Part shown: piece by piece, positions 11,057 to 20,939 of the stretch
Layout of the letters: the number at the start of each line of letters is the position of its first letter
How positions within the stretch are numbered: the stretch's first letter is position 1
DNA from: Cryptomeria japonica
Taxonomy: Eukaryota; Streptophyta; Pinopsida; Cupressales; Cupressaceae
Assembly (NCBI RefSeq): GCF_030272615.1
Contig: NC_081412.1
Span: 140,100,747 to 140,164,746, forward strand
DNA: 64,000 nucleotides
Direction of reading: 5' to 3'
The notes under the pieces: model-generated
Told to the model about the DNA's origin: nothing
The model's input: only the letters and a program-made list of their open reading frames with translations
Databases searched by the model: none
Made by a program: the position numbers and the translations under genes

Positions 11057-11869
11057 TGAAATCGGGTGAACCTAAACTTGGAGGTGAAAGTTGAAAGTCA
11101 TCCACTCAAGATATGAAGATAATCAAAGAAAAAATGTTATATTACTCTCAATCTAGTTTCCAAACTACTAAACTTTTTCAAAATCGGATAAGATTAAGGG
11201 GGTCAAATCCTTCGCGCACGAAAAAAAGACCCTAATTTTTTCTGAAAAACATAACACAGTGTCTGACGTGCGCATCAAAAAAGTCATAGTTAGATTTAGT
11301 ATTTTGACAAATCATTTGGCAGAAAGATAGTTAAGAGTGAGCACTAGAAGTTGTATATTTTTTTGTAATTTTTTGTTGAGTATTTTTTTTTTATGATTTT
11401 TCCAATCAAGCACATCCTGAAAATCAGGTACCTGTTCGTGCGTGAAGCATAACTTGCACCAAAACAATCAAAAATACAATTTTTTTTTTTTTAAATTGTA
11501 AGAATCAAGTTCACTACAATAATATATAAAGTTTTTTAAATTTAGATAAGTAGATCAAAAGTTATTAAAAAAATGGTTCACGTATGTCTTTGAGAACTAT
11601 GGAGACACTGGTAAAAGAAATTCAAAAATAATATGTTATTGTTGTTCAAATTTAAAAAACAAATAATGGTTAGAAATCTTAGAAGATGGGTAAAAATATG
11701 GTGGCAATTTTACAAATACCCACTTGATGAAGTGTAAACCTGATGATGACAAAGTCGAGAAACCAAGTTGATAAAACAAAACACGTCAAAAAGGAGGGAA
11801 ATGGAGGGAAATCAAACTTCCAACCTGCAGCTTTGTCATCCAGGCCTATTCACAAGCCTAAACAGTTAA
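11057..11869. other. Left internal non-coding region of the transposon
   Basis: No gene is supported. The stretch contains scattered poly-T and poly-A runs and a few GCGCAC/GTGCGT-type words (near 11213, 11266 and 11432) that may be degenerate subterminal motifs. A 69-codon frame at 11743-11952 has no recognisable domain. Confidence 0.4.
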
Positions 11870-12000
11870 AAGCGTGCATGGGCTCCCTATACTATAAACA
11901 ATGCGTACAGGGTGTTTTTAAAACAAAACTGCGTACAGGGTCTTTACAATAAGCAGTACGTACGCGGTGTTAAAGCTAAAACAACGCGTACGTGCTTTTG
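11870..12000. repeat. Left subterminal GCGTAC repeats, cluster 1
   Basis: Four units occur at about 35-bp spacing: AATGCGTACAGGGTGTT, ACTGCGTACAGGGTCTT, AGTACGTACGCGGTGTT and AACGCGTACGTGCTTTT. The consensus core CGCGTACGCGG is nearly palindromic, as expected of a dimeric transposase-binding site (inference). The same motif recurs at 14584-14725 and at the right end. Confidence 0.8.
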
Positions 12001-12009
12001 CCCTGTGTT

Positions 12010-12270
12010 TAAAATGTGGGTGTGTGCATACATATATGTATATGTATAATATGCAAAATATGACATTTCATGTATATATATGTATAGATAATGTGTATAT
12101 ATGTATAGATAATATGTATATAATATATTATATAATAATAGATAATATATTATGTATACATACACACACATATATGTGCATGTATGTGTATTGTCTTTTG
12201 ATATTTTATGTGTATTATGTATATGTGTATGTATGTATATTGATATATATTGTCTTTTGATATCTTATTG
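12010..12270. repeat. (TATG/TATA)n low-complexity region
   Basis: TATATGTATA, ATGTATAGATAATATG and TATGTGTATG words alternate throughout, and reading frames here are Tyr/Ile/His/Cys-rich artefacts. It lies within the material separating the two left subterminal clusters. Confidence 0.85.
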
Positions 12271-12299
12271 TATTGTATTGTATTCCTCTCTCTCTCTCA

Positions 12300-12457
12300 G
12301 GACCCCACATAACACCTAGTGACCTCTTCAGACCATGTATGATATATCAAGGGGTCAAACGGTGTCTTAAGGGGTGATATGGTGTTGTAACACGTGTGGC
12401 TCAATTAGGACCCCACGTGACCCCTAATGACATCATGTGACATGTCTTTCTCTCCCC

Positions 12458-12528
<71 letters not shown>

Positions 12529-12835
12529 CCTTCGTATCCCACATAACACAACATGACCCTTTAGGAGCATATGATGTCCTAAGGGGTCATAGGACACCAT
12601 ATGACCCCTTAGAACACCATACGACCCATAATGACACCATATGGTGTCTTAAAGGGTTTTAGGACACAATATGACCCCTAAGGACACATTACATGACCCA
12701 TAACGACACCTAAGGGGTCATATGGTGTCCTAAGGGGTCATAGGACACTGTATGACCCCACATAACACCACATGACCCTTTAGGAGCATATGACGTCCTA
12801 AGGGGTCATGCGATATCCTAAGGTGGCAAGATGAA
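12300..12835. repeat. Palindromic minisatellite built on GGTGTCCTAAGGGGTCAT
   Basis: The word CCTAAGGGGTCAT and its complement ATGACCCCTTAGG recur many times in both orientations, often as TATGGTGTCCTAAGGGGTC joined to ATAGGACACCATATGACC. Single units can therefore fold on themselves. The block is interrupted by a (TC)n run at 12461-12526. No coding capacity is visible. Confidence 0.85.
12461..12526. repeat. (TC)n microsatellite
   Basis: This is a perfect dinucleotide run of about 66 bp. It is one of five (TC)n tracts in the window, four of them inside this transposon. Confidence 0.97.
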
Positions 12836-12984
12836 CCATTATTACAATATAAAAAGCAGTACTAATACTACTTAGAAGAATGACAAACCAACACGCTCCC
12901 CCTCTCCCCTTCCTCCATACCCCATCCCTCTCTCTTCTTCTCTCCCTCCCCACTCTTTCTCTCTCCCTACCCCCTTTATCTCCC

Positions 12985-13640
12985 TTACTTTATATTGTTG
13001 TATTGCAATTAGGTCTTCCATATAGTAGTCACCATTTGGATGAACAGTTTACCTAATAATCCCAAGGTCCACAGTTTGAGCAACATAGGCTATGCTTTCC
13101 TTGATATTCTTAGCATTTGAATTAGTGTACAAAACCCATTGTGCATCATCCCTCAACCACACTCCTCTTGTTGTTGGATTTGGGAAATCATTGGTAACAA
13201 ACATTTTTTCCATCCTCTCTCTATCTATCTATCTTTTCCATTCTCTCTCTCCCTCCCTCCCTTTTCCACCCTCTCTCTCTCTCTCTCTCTCCCTTTTCCA
13301 TTCTCTCTCTCTCCCTCCCCCTCTCTCCCCCTCTCCCTCCCTCACTCTCTCTCCCTCTCCCCCTCTCCCCCTCTCCCTCCCCACTCTTTCCCTCCCCCTA
13401 CCCTCTTTATCTCCCTTACTTTATATTGTTGTATTGCAATTGGGTCTTCCATGTAGTGGTCACCATTTGGATGAACAGTAGACCTAATAATCCCAAGGTC
13501 TAGAGTTTGAGCAGAAGAGGCTATGCTTTCCTTGATATTCTTAGCATTTAAATCAGTGTACAAAACCTATTGTGCATCATCCCTCAACCACACTCTTGTT
13601 TTTGGGCTTTGGGCAATCTTTGGTAATGCACATTTTTTCC

Positions 13641-13716
<76 letters not shown>

Positions 13717-13935
13717 TTTATATTGTTGTATTGCAATTAGGTTTGCCATGTAGTGGTCACCATTTGGATGAACAATAGACCTAATAATCCCAAGTTCCAC
13801 AATTTGAGAAACAAAGGATATGCTTTCCTTGATATTCTTAGCATTTGAATCAGTGTACAAAACCCACTGTGCATCATCCCTCAATCACACTCCTTTTGTT
13901 GGGCTTTGGACAATCTTTGGTAATGCACATTTTTC

Positions 13936-14012
<77 letters not shown>

Positions 14013-14270
14013 TCCCCCTACCCCCTTTATCTCCCTTACTTTATATTGTTGTATTGCAATTAGGTCTCTCATGTAGTGGTCACCATTTGGATGAACAGTA
14101 GACCTAATAATCCCAAGGTCCACAGTTTGAGAAGCAGAGGCTATACTTTCCTTGATATTCTTAGCATTTGAATCAGTGTACAAAACCCACTGTGCATCAT
14201 CCCTCAACCACACTCCTCTTGTTGTTGGGCTTTGGGCAATCTTTGGTAATGCACATTTTTTCTTTCCAAT
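12985..14270 (-). repeat. Four tandem units of about 300-430 bp encoding a conserved peptide, separated by CT tracts
   Basis: Units begin TTACTTTATATTG at 12985, 13416, 13713 and 14036. Each has about 230 bp of unique sequence followed by pyrimidine-rich DNA, with perfect (CT)n runs at 13644-13713 and 13939-14011. On the minus strand every unit encodes a similar peptide, with motifs such as WVLYTDSNAKNIKES, GIIRS.VHPNGDHYM and AIQQYKV, open in three units. This looks like a captured host exon amplified with its microsatellite. I do not recognise the parent protein. The last unit extends furthest on the minus strand (to about 14351). Confidence 0.85.
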
Positions 14271-14476
14271 TTGTTCCTCTGCAATTCTCAGAATACTAAG
14301 AGCCACACAATGGAGTTGTTTCCAAGCTGATGATCTAGCTAACGGTCTCAAATAAATATTCTCACTTTTTTGCAGTCATGTCAAATAAATATTCTCACTT
14401 TTTGAAGTCATGTCAAATAAATAAGAGTTCTTTAAAAGATGTGTGTATAGATATTTTATTAATGATAATTAAACTT

Positions 14477-14479
<3 letters not shown>

Positions 14480-14566
<87 letters not shown>
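14480..14566. repeat. (CT)n microsatellite
   Basis: This is a perfect run of about 86 bp just upstream of the second left subterminal cluster. It closes the repeat-rich block that separates the two clusters. Confidence 0.97.
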
Positions 14567-14567
<1 letters not shown>

Positions 14568-14583
14568 CAGTTTCTTTACTACA

Positions 14584-14725
14584 CTGCGTACGAGGTACTA
14601 GGACTATTAGTTCGTTGGTTTTTAAGGCCTAACAACGCATACGGGGTATCGAGAATATTAACGTTGGTCTACAAACATTTATAGGGCCTAACAATGCGTA
14701 TGGGATTACTAAAGAGACCACGTAC
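14584..14725. repeat. Left subterminal GCGTAC repeats, cluster 2
   Basis: Four units: ACTGCGTACGAGGTACT, AACGCATACGGGGTATC, AATGCGTATGGGATTAC and CCACGTACACGGTACT. They are spaced 35-60 bp apart and match cluster 1 and the right-end cluster. The 2.6 kb of microsatellite and tandem-unit DNA between clusters 1 and 2 therefore looks inserted into, or expanded within, a formerly continuous subterminal region (inference). Confidence 0.8.
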
Positions 14726-14766
14726 ACGGTACTGGGACATATAATTTTAGTTGCCCAACTGCCTCT

Positions 14767-15300
14767 ATGGCCTCAAAAGAAGTTTTTGAGGTCGTTGAAG
14801 GCCCCACAACAACTGTGTCTGCGCTTCTGTGACTGTTTTATACATAGAAGTAAGTGAATTTTTTGTTTTTACATGATTTCAAATGATTGAATTGTTGTTC
14901 TTATTAGTTTTGTCAATGTTATTGTGATTATTTAATAGTTTTGATTAAAAAAAAAACAATGATAATTCTCAAATCTATGGTTATTTGATTGTTTATAAAC
15001 TTTTGTTTACATATATATGTAATATGATTCTTGTTAGAGTAATATTTTATTAGCTAATAATTATTTATTTAATTATTAGTCTATTATACTCAATGCTTAA
15101 GCTAAACTTAGGAATCTTATAATTCTTTAGGGTTTCGAGTATCCTTTTATAAGGATTCTCTCTTTGTATTTTCATAACAACTGTAATTATTGAATTGCAT
15201 TCTGGTTGCACAATCAATATGACTCCTCTTTTCTGGATTTCTAAATTTTGGCCTCCATAGCTTTTTTTCTTCTCTCCTTCTGTGATAGGTTTGCATGCAG
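14767..15300 (+). other. Possible 5' exon and intron of the transposase gene
   Basis: An ATG at 14767 opens a short frame of 21 codons. A strong donor-like AAGTAAGT lies near 14849-14855, and an acceptor-like TGCATGCAG at about 15300 precedes the main frame. This would give an intron of about 450 bp, very AT-rich. It is plausible but rests only on splice-site appearance. Confidence 0.35.
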
Positions 15301-15373
15301 GTGATCTTTGGGAGTTGTAGAGTTTATTTTTCTTCAACTGCAATAATTATATTTAGGACAATCAATATCAACC

Positions 15374-18016
15374 ATGGGAAAGAACAAGCGAGGAATGATG
15401 GAACGATGAGAGGCTGAAAAGGAAAGACAAAGGCAATGTATAAAGAAATTACCTGACATAAGAATAATGAGACAAGAAGGTATGTCATCATCAACATCTC
15501 AATTCGATTTACCAAACAAACATAATGCATCTAATGCAATTGAAGAAGAGACATGTGATTTACCATATGAACCTAATGCGATTGAAGAAGAGACCACATT
15601 GAATAATCAATTAAATAATGAACATACACCTTCTCTATCTGATGAATTGAATGTACCCAATGCACGCAATGCACCGATGTTAAAACCTCATAGAATAATT
15701 CGTAGGAAATCAAAGTATCTAATTGACATTGATGAGAATATATTGAAGCCAATCCTCGATAAAATGAATGAACGAACTTGTAAGAGAATGGATAAAAGAA
15801 TATGGAAAAACTCTTTTGAAAACTTAAATCAAACCACACGATGTCAATTAATTGTTCAAATGATTAAAAATTTCAATTTTAGAGAGACAATGAAAATCCT
15901 AGGCCTAAGATCATCCAAAAGTAACAACAAAAGAAATATTGTGAGAAATCTATTTGATGCATATCAAGCTATTGGTTCAAAATCACGTACTAAAGATTCT
16001 AATGTTACTCAACGTGTCATTACATCAACCATAATGAGAAAGAAAATAAAAAAAGATCGTTTGATAGGCAAAACAAGTAAGTCATTAAACGTTAGTAGAA
16101 CAACATTAAGTAAAGCATTATAGAGGCAAGAAAAAATAGAGGAACCTAACAATAATTCTCTTTGGGCATTCTCAAGTAGACTACCACGCAAAGACAAAGT
16201 TGTTGTTGATGCACTAAGAACATTAATTAATTTTTTTTGGCATGACGACACAAGATTTTCGCCCAACCAAAGAGATGTTGTTAGAAGGCGAATCGGGTCT
16301 ACAAATCGTGAGCCACATGCCAAACACTATTTGGATATGACTCAAACAAAATTTTATGAAAGATTCCTTGAAAAGTTTCCTCAAATAAGAATTTTTCAAA
16401 TATTTTTTGAAATGGCAAAACCTTTTTATATTAAGAGTAATCATGTACGTACCACATGTTGTTGTAGGATGCATATTGAATTTTCCATGCACTATGATAT
16501 TTTTCATCATATTTGTTCTACTTTGCACACTAACGATGTTTTGCAGGAATGCAATATACAAGCACCTCCTAAGTCGACAAGAGAATTTATTTCAAGTGTG
16601 ATATGTAATAGACATGATGGTTGTATTTATTATAAGATGCCTTGTTTGGAAGGTTCTTGCGCTATATGTGGTGGTTTGCAACGTTTACCAAGATGTGTAC
16701 ATTTGGAGAGCACATGTGAAATTGGTATGAAACTAGTTTCTTTTGGAAAATACAAGACAGTCACATATGGAGTTAAAGATGGAAAAGATTTGAAGAGATG
16801 TGAGTTAGTGAAAAATGATATATTTGTAGCTAAATTTATGAAAATGTTTCAAGAGAAACTAGTTTGTACAAGGATGTTTAAATTTTTTCTATGATAATTT
16901 AAAGGAAAGAAACATACAATACAACCGACACTTAATATGGTCAGATAATTGCACTGCACAATTCAAGAATGCAAGGATGTTTTATTGGTTGACAAGGATG
17001 CATATGACAAGCGGTGTACAACATTTTTGGAATTTCACTAAGGCTGGACATGGTAAGGGAGAGCACGATGGTGCAGGAGCATGTGTAAAAAGAGCCCTAG
17101 CTAGAGAAGAATTCAAGTACGAAGGTGGTGCTGAGTTGATAGATGCAAAAACAAGTGTGTGATGGTGTAACTCTACGATGGGTCTAAGTAATCCAGGTAC
17201 ATCAATGGTTCGTAGATATTTTTGGTTGATCACTGAATCTAACATTGAAAACTATCTAAATTGTTGTACAGTTGCAAGATCGAGTGACATGGACTCATTT
17301 ATGAGTTCAAATGCAAGTTCACTTGTAATTTATACGAGACAGATGGTATTTTTTTGCTCTTCATGAATGTATTTTTTGTGGGAAGAATGTGAATCACAAG
17401 AGTGGGTTGACAAATGGTCTTGTAGATCGTTGGTTCCCATTGATACATATAAAATTCTCAAAGCACTACAATTGAGCCAGATGGAGACATTAGTGGATTT
17501 TGACCATGTATTCGACCTAATGGATTCAAGTGATTTTTTGAGTTAATTTTTTTGCAAGTATTCTTTTTGGTTCATTTTGTTGTACACCACACTTTATTTT
17601 TGGTATTAATTATCACTTTATAAAATGCAGGTCATGTGTATGCAGTTGTTGCAGAAGAGAACAATGAAGAAGGAACATATTACTTTTTGTGTCGCTGTTT
17701 TGAGCCTAAAAGAAAATTGACAACCAAAATCATTGATGGAGAGGGTATTGATTACCCAATAGGGTCTGTTGTCATGACAAGAACATGGCTTAGGAGATAC
17801 CTTATCAAGAATTCTGATGTTTGGTTGTTTAAGGACTTTGAAACACATAGACATATTCTTCATTTCTCTAACCTTGTTGTTGCAACAAATATTCATTTGA
17901 TGAAGTACCATGGTAGACCTCATAACAAGATTTTATGGAAAGTTCGTGAATCTGACCACGAGGCAATACTTGACACAATATGGGTTAGAGTTGATCCTGA
18001 AGGCTCACTTGATTGA
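15374..18016 (+). pseudogene. Transposase-like gene, broken, of the giant DNA transposon
   Basis: One frame runs from ATG 15374 (context ACCATGG) to about 16880, interrupted only by TGA at 15407 and TAG at 16121. A frameshift in the T-run near 16883-16888 moves to a second frame continuing to about 17545 with stops at 17160 and 17364. A last exon follows an acceptor TGCAG at 17626-17630 and ends at TGA 18014. The N-terminal part is basic and Asn-rich. The middle has a Cys/His-rich segment (RTTCCCRMH, later PCLEGSCAICGG), likely zinc-binding. Next come WSDNCTAQFKN (about 16938) and AGHGKGEHDGAGACVKR (about 17043-17093), resembling the catalytic core of DDE-type eukaryotic transposases with an SD..QFK and HGKG.xDG.G..KR pair (recall). 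The superfamily is unassigned. With at least five lesions this copy cannot make a full protein. Confidence 0.7.
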
Positions 18017-18529
18017 TTCTACAGTTCAGAGTAGAATGATTTTGAGAATTTTGTATATATCATCGGCCAATTGTTCTATATTCCTTTTTTGTATATATAA
18101 ATGCCCATGAGATGATTTGTACATGTTTAGGAGCATAATTTTGTATATTTAAATGGCCATGAGCTTATTTGTACATATTTAGATGCCAAATTTTGTATAT
18201 TAAAAAGGCGATGAGCTGAATCACACATATTTAAATGCCAAATTTTGTATAAAAGCCCATGAGATGATTTGTAACACATTTTTTTGTATATTTAAATAGC
18301 CAAGAGCTGATTTGTCCATATTTAGAGGATTTTTTTTGAATAATATGTGACTATGTTTTGAGTTTATGTGATGCGATAAGGTCAATCATGACCATTCTTG
18401 ATAAGGTCAATCATGAGCATTCTTGATTCTTGTTTAATAATGGAGAATTATTTGAGTCATTATTGGGTCATGGGAGTCATAGATTGAGTCTAGATACAAT
18501 TTGAGCAAAACATATCATTATTGTAAAAA
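18017..18529. other. 3' flank of the transposase gene with degenerate short repeats
   Basis: ATTTTGTATATTTAAATGCC and ATGAGCTGATTTGTACAT type words recur four to five times between about 18050 and 18320 at roughly 55-60 bp, forming a weak tandem array. No coding sequence is visible. Confidence 0.6.
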
Positions 18530-19895
18530 AAGTTGTCAAGCAACTTCTACATCGCACTGGTAGGGTATGGTTCTCGATGTTCTGGTGCTTTTGGAGGCAC
18601 GACAGGAGCATGCCTAGCGTAAACCTGCCCACCCGAATGTGCTCGTGATATTGGTTTGTGCACACGACGAACAAAATCAATTCTAGCCTATCTTGCAATT
18701 TTGCATTGTACGCAACTCCTAGTTTTTGCAACAGGCAAAAAAATACTACCAATTGAAAATGGCTTCAAGTCGTTAGAAACTGAGATAGGCCATTGTAGAC
18801 GAGCCTCGCGTGACACTACAGGTTCAAATTGATCGATCATATGTATCATGGATTGAGAGAAACAGTCCATCAAAGTTTGATAATTTTTTGGACTCGAGGC
18901 ACTTGAGAGATCGCGTCGGTAGGGTATGGCTCTCGACGTTCTGGTGCTTTGGGAGGCATGATAGGAGAATTCCTAGCATAAACTTGCCCAAACGGACGTG
19001 CTTGTGATTTTTTTTTGTGCACATGACGAATGGAATCAATTCTAGCATATCTTGCAACTTTGCATTGCATGCAACTAATGGTTTTTGTAGCAGGCGAAAA
19101 ATGCTACCAATTGAAAATGGCTTCGAGTCGTTAAAACCGAGATAGGCCATTGTAGACAAGACTCATGTGACACTAAAGGTTCAAATGGATCAATCATTTA
19201 TATCCTGGATTGGGAGAAACAATCTGTCAAAGTTTGACAATTTTTTGGACTCAGGGCACTTGAGAGATCGCGCTGGTAGGGTATGGCTCGCGAGGTTTCA
19301 ACATTTTGGGAGGCATGACAGGAGCATTCCTAATATAAACCTGCCCACCCAGATGCGCTAGTGATGTTGGTTTGTGCACACGGCAAACGAAATCAATTCT
19401 ATCCTATCTTGCAACTTTGCATTGCATGCAACTAACGATTTTTGCAGCAGGCGAAAAAATGCTACAAATTGAAAATGGCTCTGAGTTTTTAGAAATGGAG
19501 ATATGCCATTGTAGACAAGCCTCATGTGACACTACATGTACAGATTGATCATATGTATCCTAGATTGGAAAAAATAGTCCGTCAAAGTTTGACAATTTTT
19601 TGGATTCAGGGCACTTGAGAGATCGCGTCGGTAGGGTATAGCTCTCGTTCAAATGGATTGAACATATGTGTCCTAGATTGGGAGAAACAAACTGTCACAT
19701 TTTGACAATTTTTTGGACTCAGGGCACTTGAGAGATCGTGCCCGTAGGGTATGGCTCTCAACGTTCTGATGCTTTGGGAGGTACGAAAGGAGAATTCCTA
19801 GCGTAAACCTTCCCAACTGGATGTGCTCATGATGTTGGTTTGTGCACACGATGAACAAAATCAATTCTAGCCTATCTTGCAACTTTGACAACTTT
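18530..19895. repeat. Tandem array of about 357-bp units inside the transposon
   Basis: The landmark GGTAGGGTATGG occurs at about 18561, 18920, 19276 and 19631, with a shortened step to 19744. Units of about 359, 356 and 355 bp are therefore followed by one truncated to about 113 bp. Each carries TGTGCACACG, GCAACTTTGCATTGCATGCAAC and GGACTCAGGGCACTTGAGAG. Several minus-strand frames of 60-120 codons in these units translate to variants of one peptide (PKHQNVESHT, FTLGILLS), but all are interrupted. I treat the array as non-coding or as a decayed amplified exon. Confidence 0.88.
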
Positions 19896-20065
19896 GACAA
19901 TTTTGACAACTCTAACAACTTTGACAACAAATGAGAAATTTTGACAACAACTAAGAAACTTTTACATCTTTTATCCAAATGAGCCCAAAATTTGACAACT
20001 TTGACAACAACTGAGCAACTTTGACAACAATTGAGCAACTTTTATATCTTTTATCCAAATGACCC
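19880..20065. repeat. Short TTTGACAAC repeats
   Basis: AACTTTGACAAC and TTTTGACAACAACTGAG words recur about ten times in under 200 bp. This continues from the truncated 357-bp unit and grades into unique sequence. Confidence 0.8.
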
Positions 20066-20935
20066 CAAACTTTCACAAATGGCTTCAAATGATCATTAAT
20101 GGCCCCAAAATACCTTATTTAGATAAAACAATGGTAAAACAATACGAGAACCAAAATTTCACCATTGCGAGCATGAGGATGCTCTCGCACCACACACATT
20201 GACAAATATAAATAAAATGAATCAAAAGCATTCACTAATCATTACCATGGATCAAATCTGACCATTACCATTGAATTTCATTTTCATTGAAGCAAAGAGT
20301 TTTGTAGGGTTAATTCAACATTTTAGAAAGTTTATCAAATCATATTCCACAATTGCAATGTTTTATATCACAGATTTTTGTTGTTTATATTCATATTGTT
20401 GATTACATAGGCAAATATTCATTTAACTTTATAAAAGGGCAGCCACCAAATACACCAAACAAATTCTTTATAAATAATCATTTATATATATCAAAATGCA
20501 CAATAATCAACCCAATGAACAAATTCTATATGTATCGAATATGCCTATTAATATCAATGCAATGCACAATAATGAACACAATACACATTTATTGGATCGA
20601 ATATCAACATTTATATATATCAAAAAAGGCATATATGCCAAGTCAATACAAGTTTTACAAAAATGTGGCATATGCCATGTCCAAATCGATATACAATCAA
20701 AATGTAGAACATATCTACATGTATTGGTCATTCAATGACCACAACTAACACTATATGATCCTATACTTGTGGTGGATCATCAAAATCGAGCCTATTTGAT
20801 GCAATATGCGGCTCTGTAGATGGATGCACAACCACAATTCAAAAGCCAAGTTAGAATCCATTTGTAGAAAATAGTTCACAATTATCAACATAACTATGCA
20901 TTTAACCATAATTTCTTTGCAATTGAAATGTATAT
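20066..20935. other. Spacer between the converging transposon genes
   Basis: AT-rich, with several ATATATCAAAA and AATGCACAATAA words between about 20480 and 20640. The 131- and 80-codon frames here are low-complexity, overlap each other and show no domain. No gene is called. Confidence 0.55.
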
Positions 20936-20939
20936 TACC

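Noticed and set aside
20353-20748. 131-codon plus-strand frame between the transposon genes
   Set aside because: The composition is AT-driven, it overlaps competing frames on both strands, and it has no recognisable domain or splice context.
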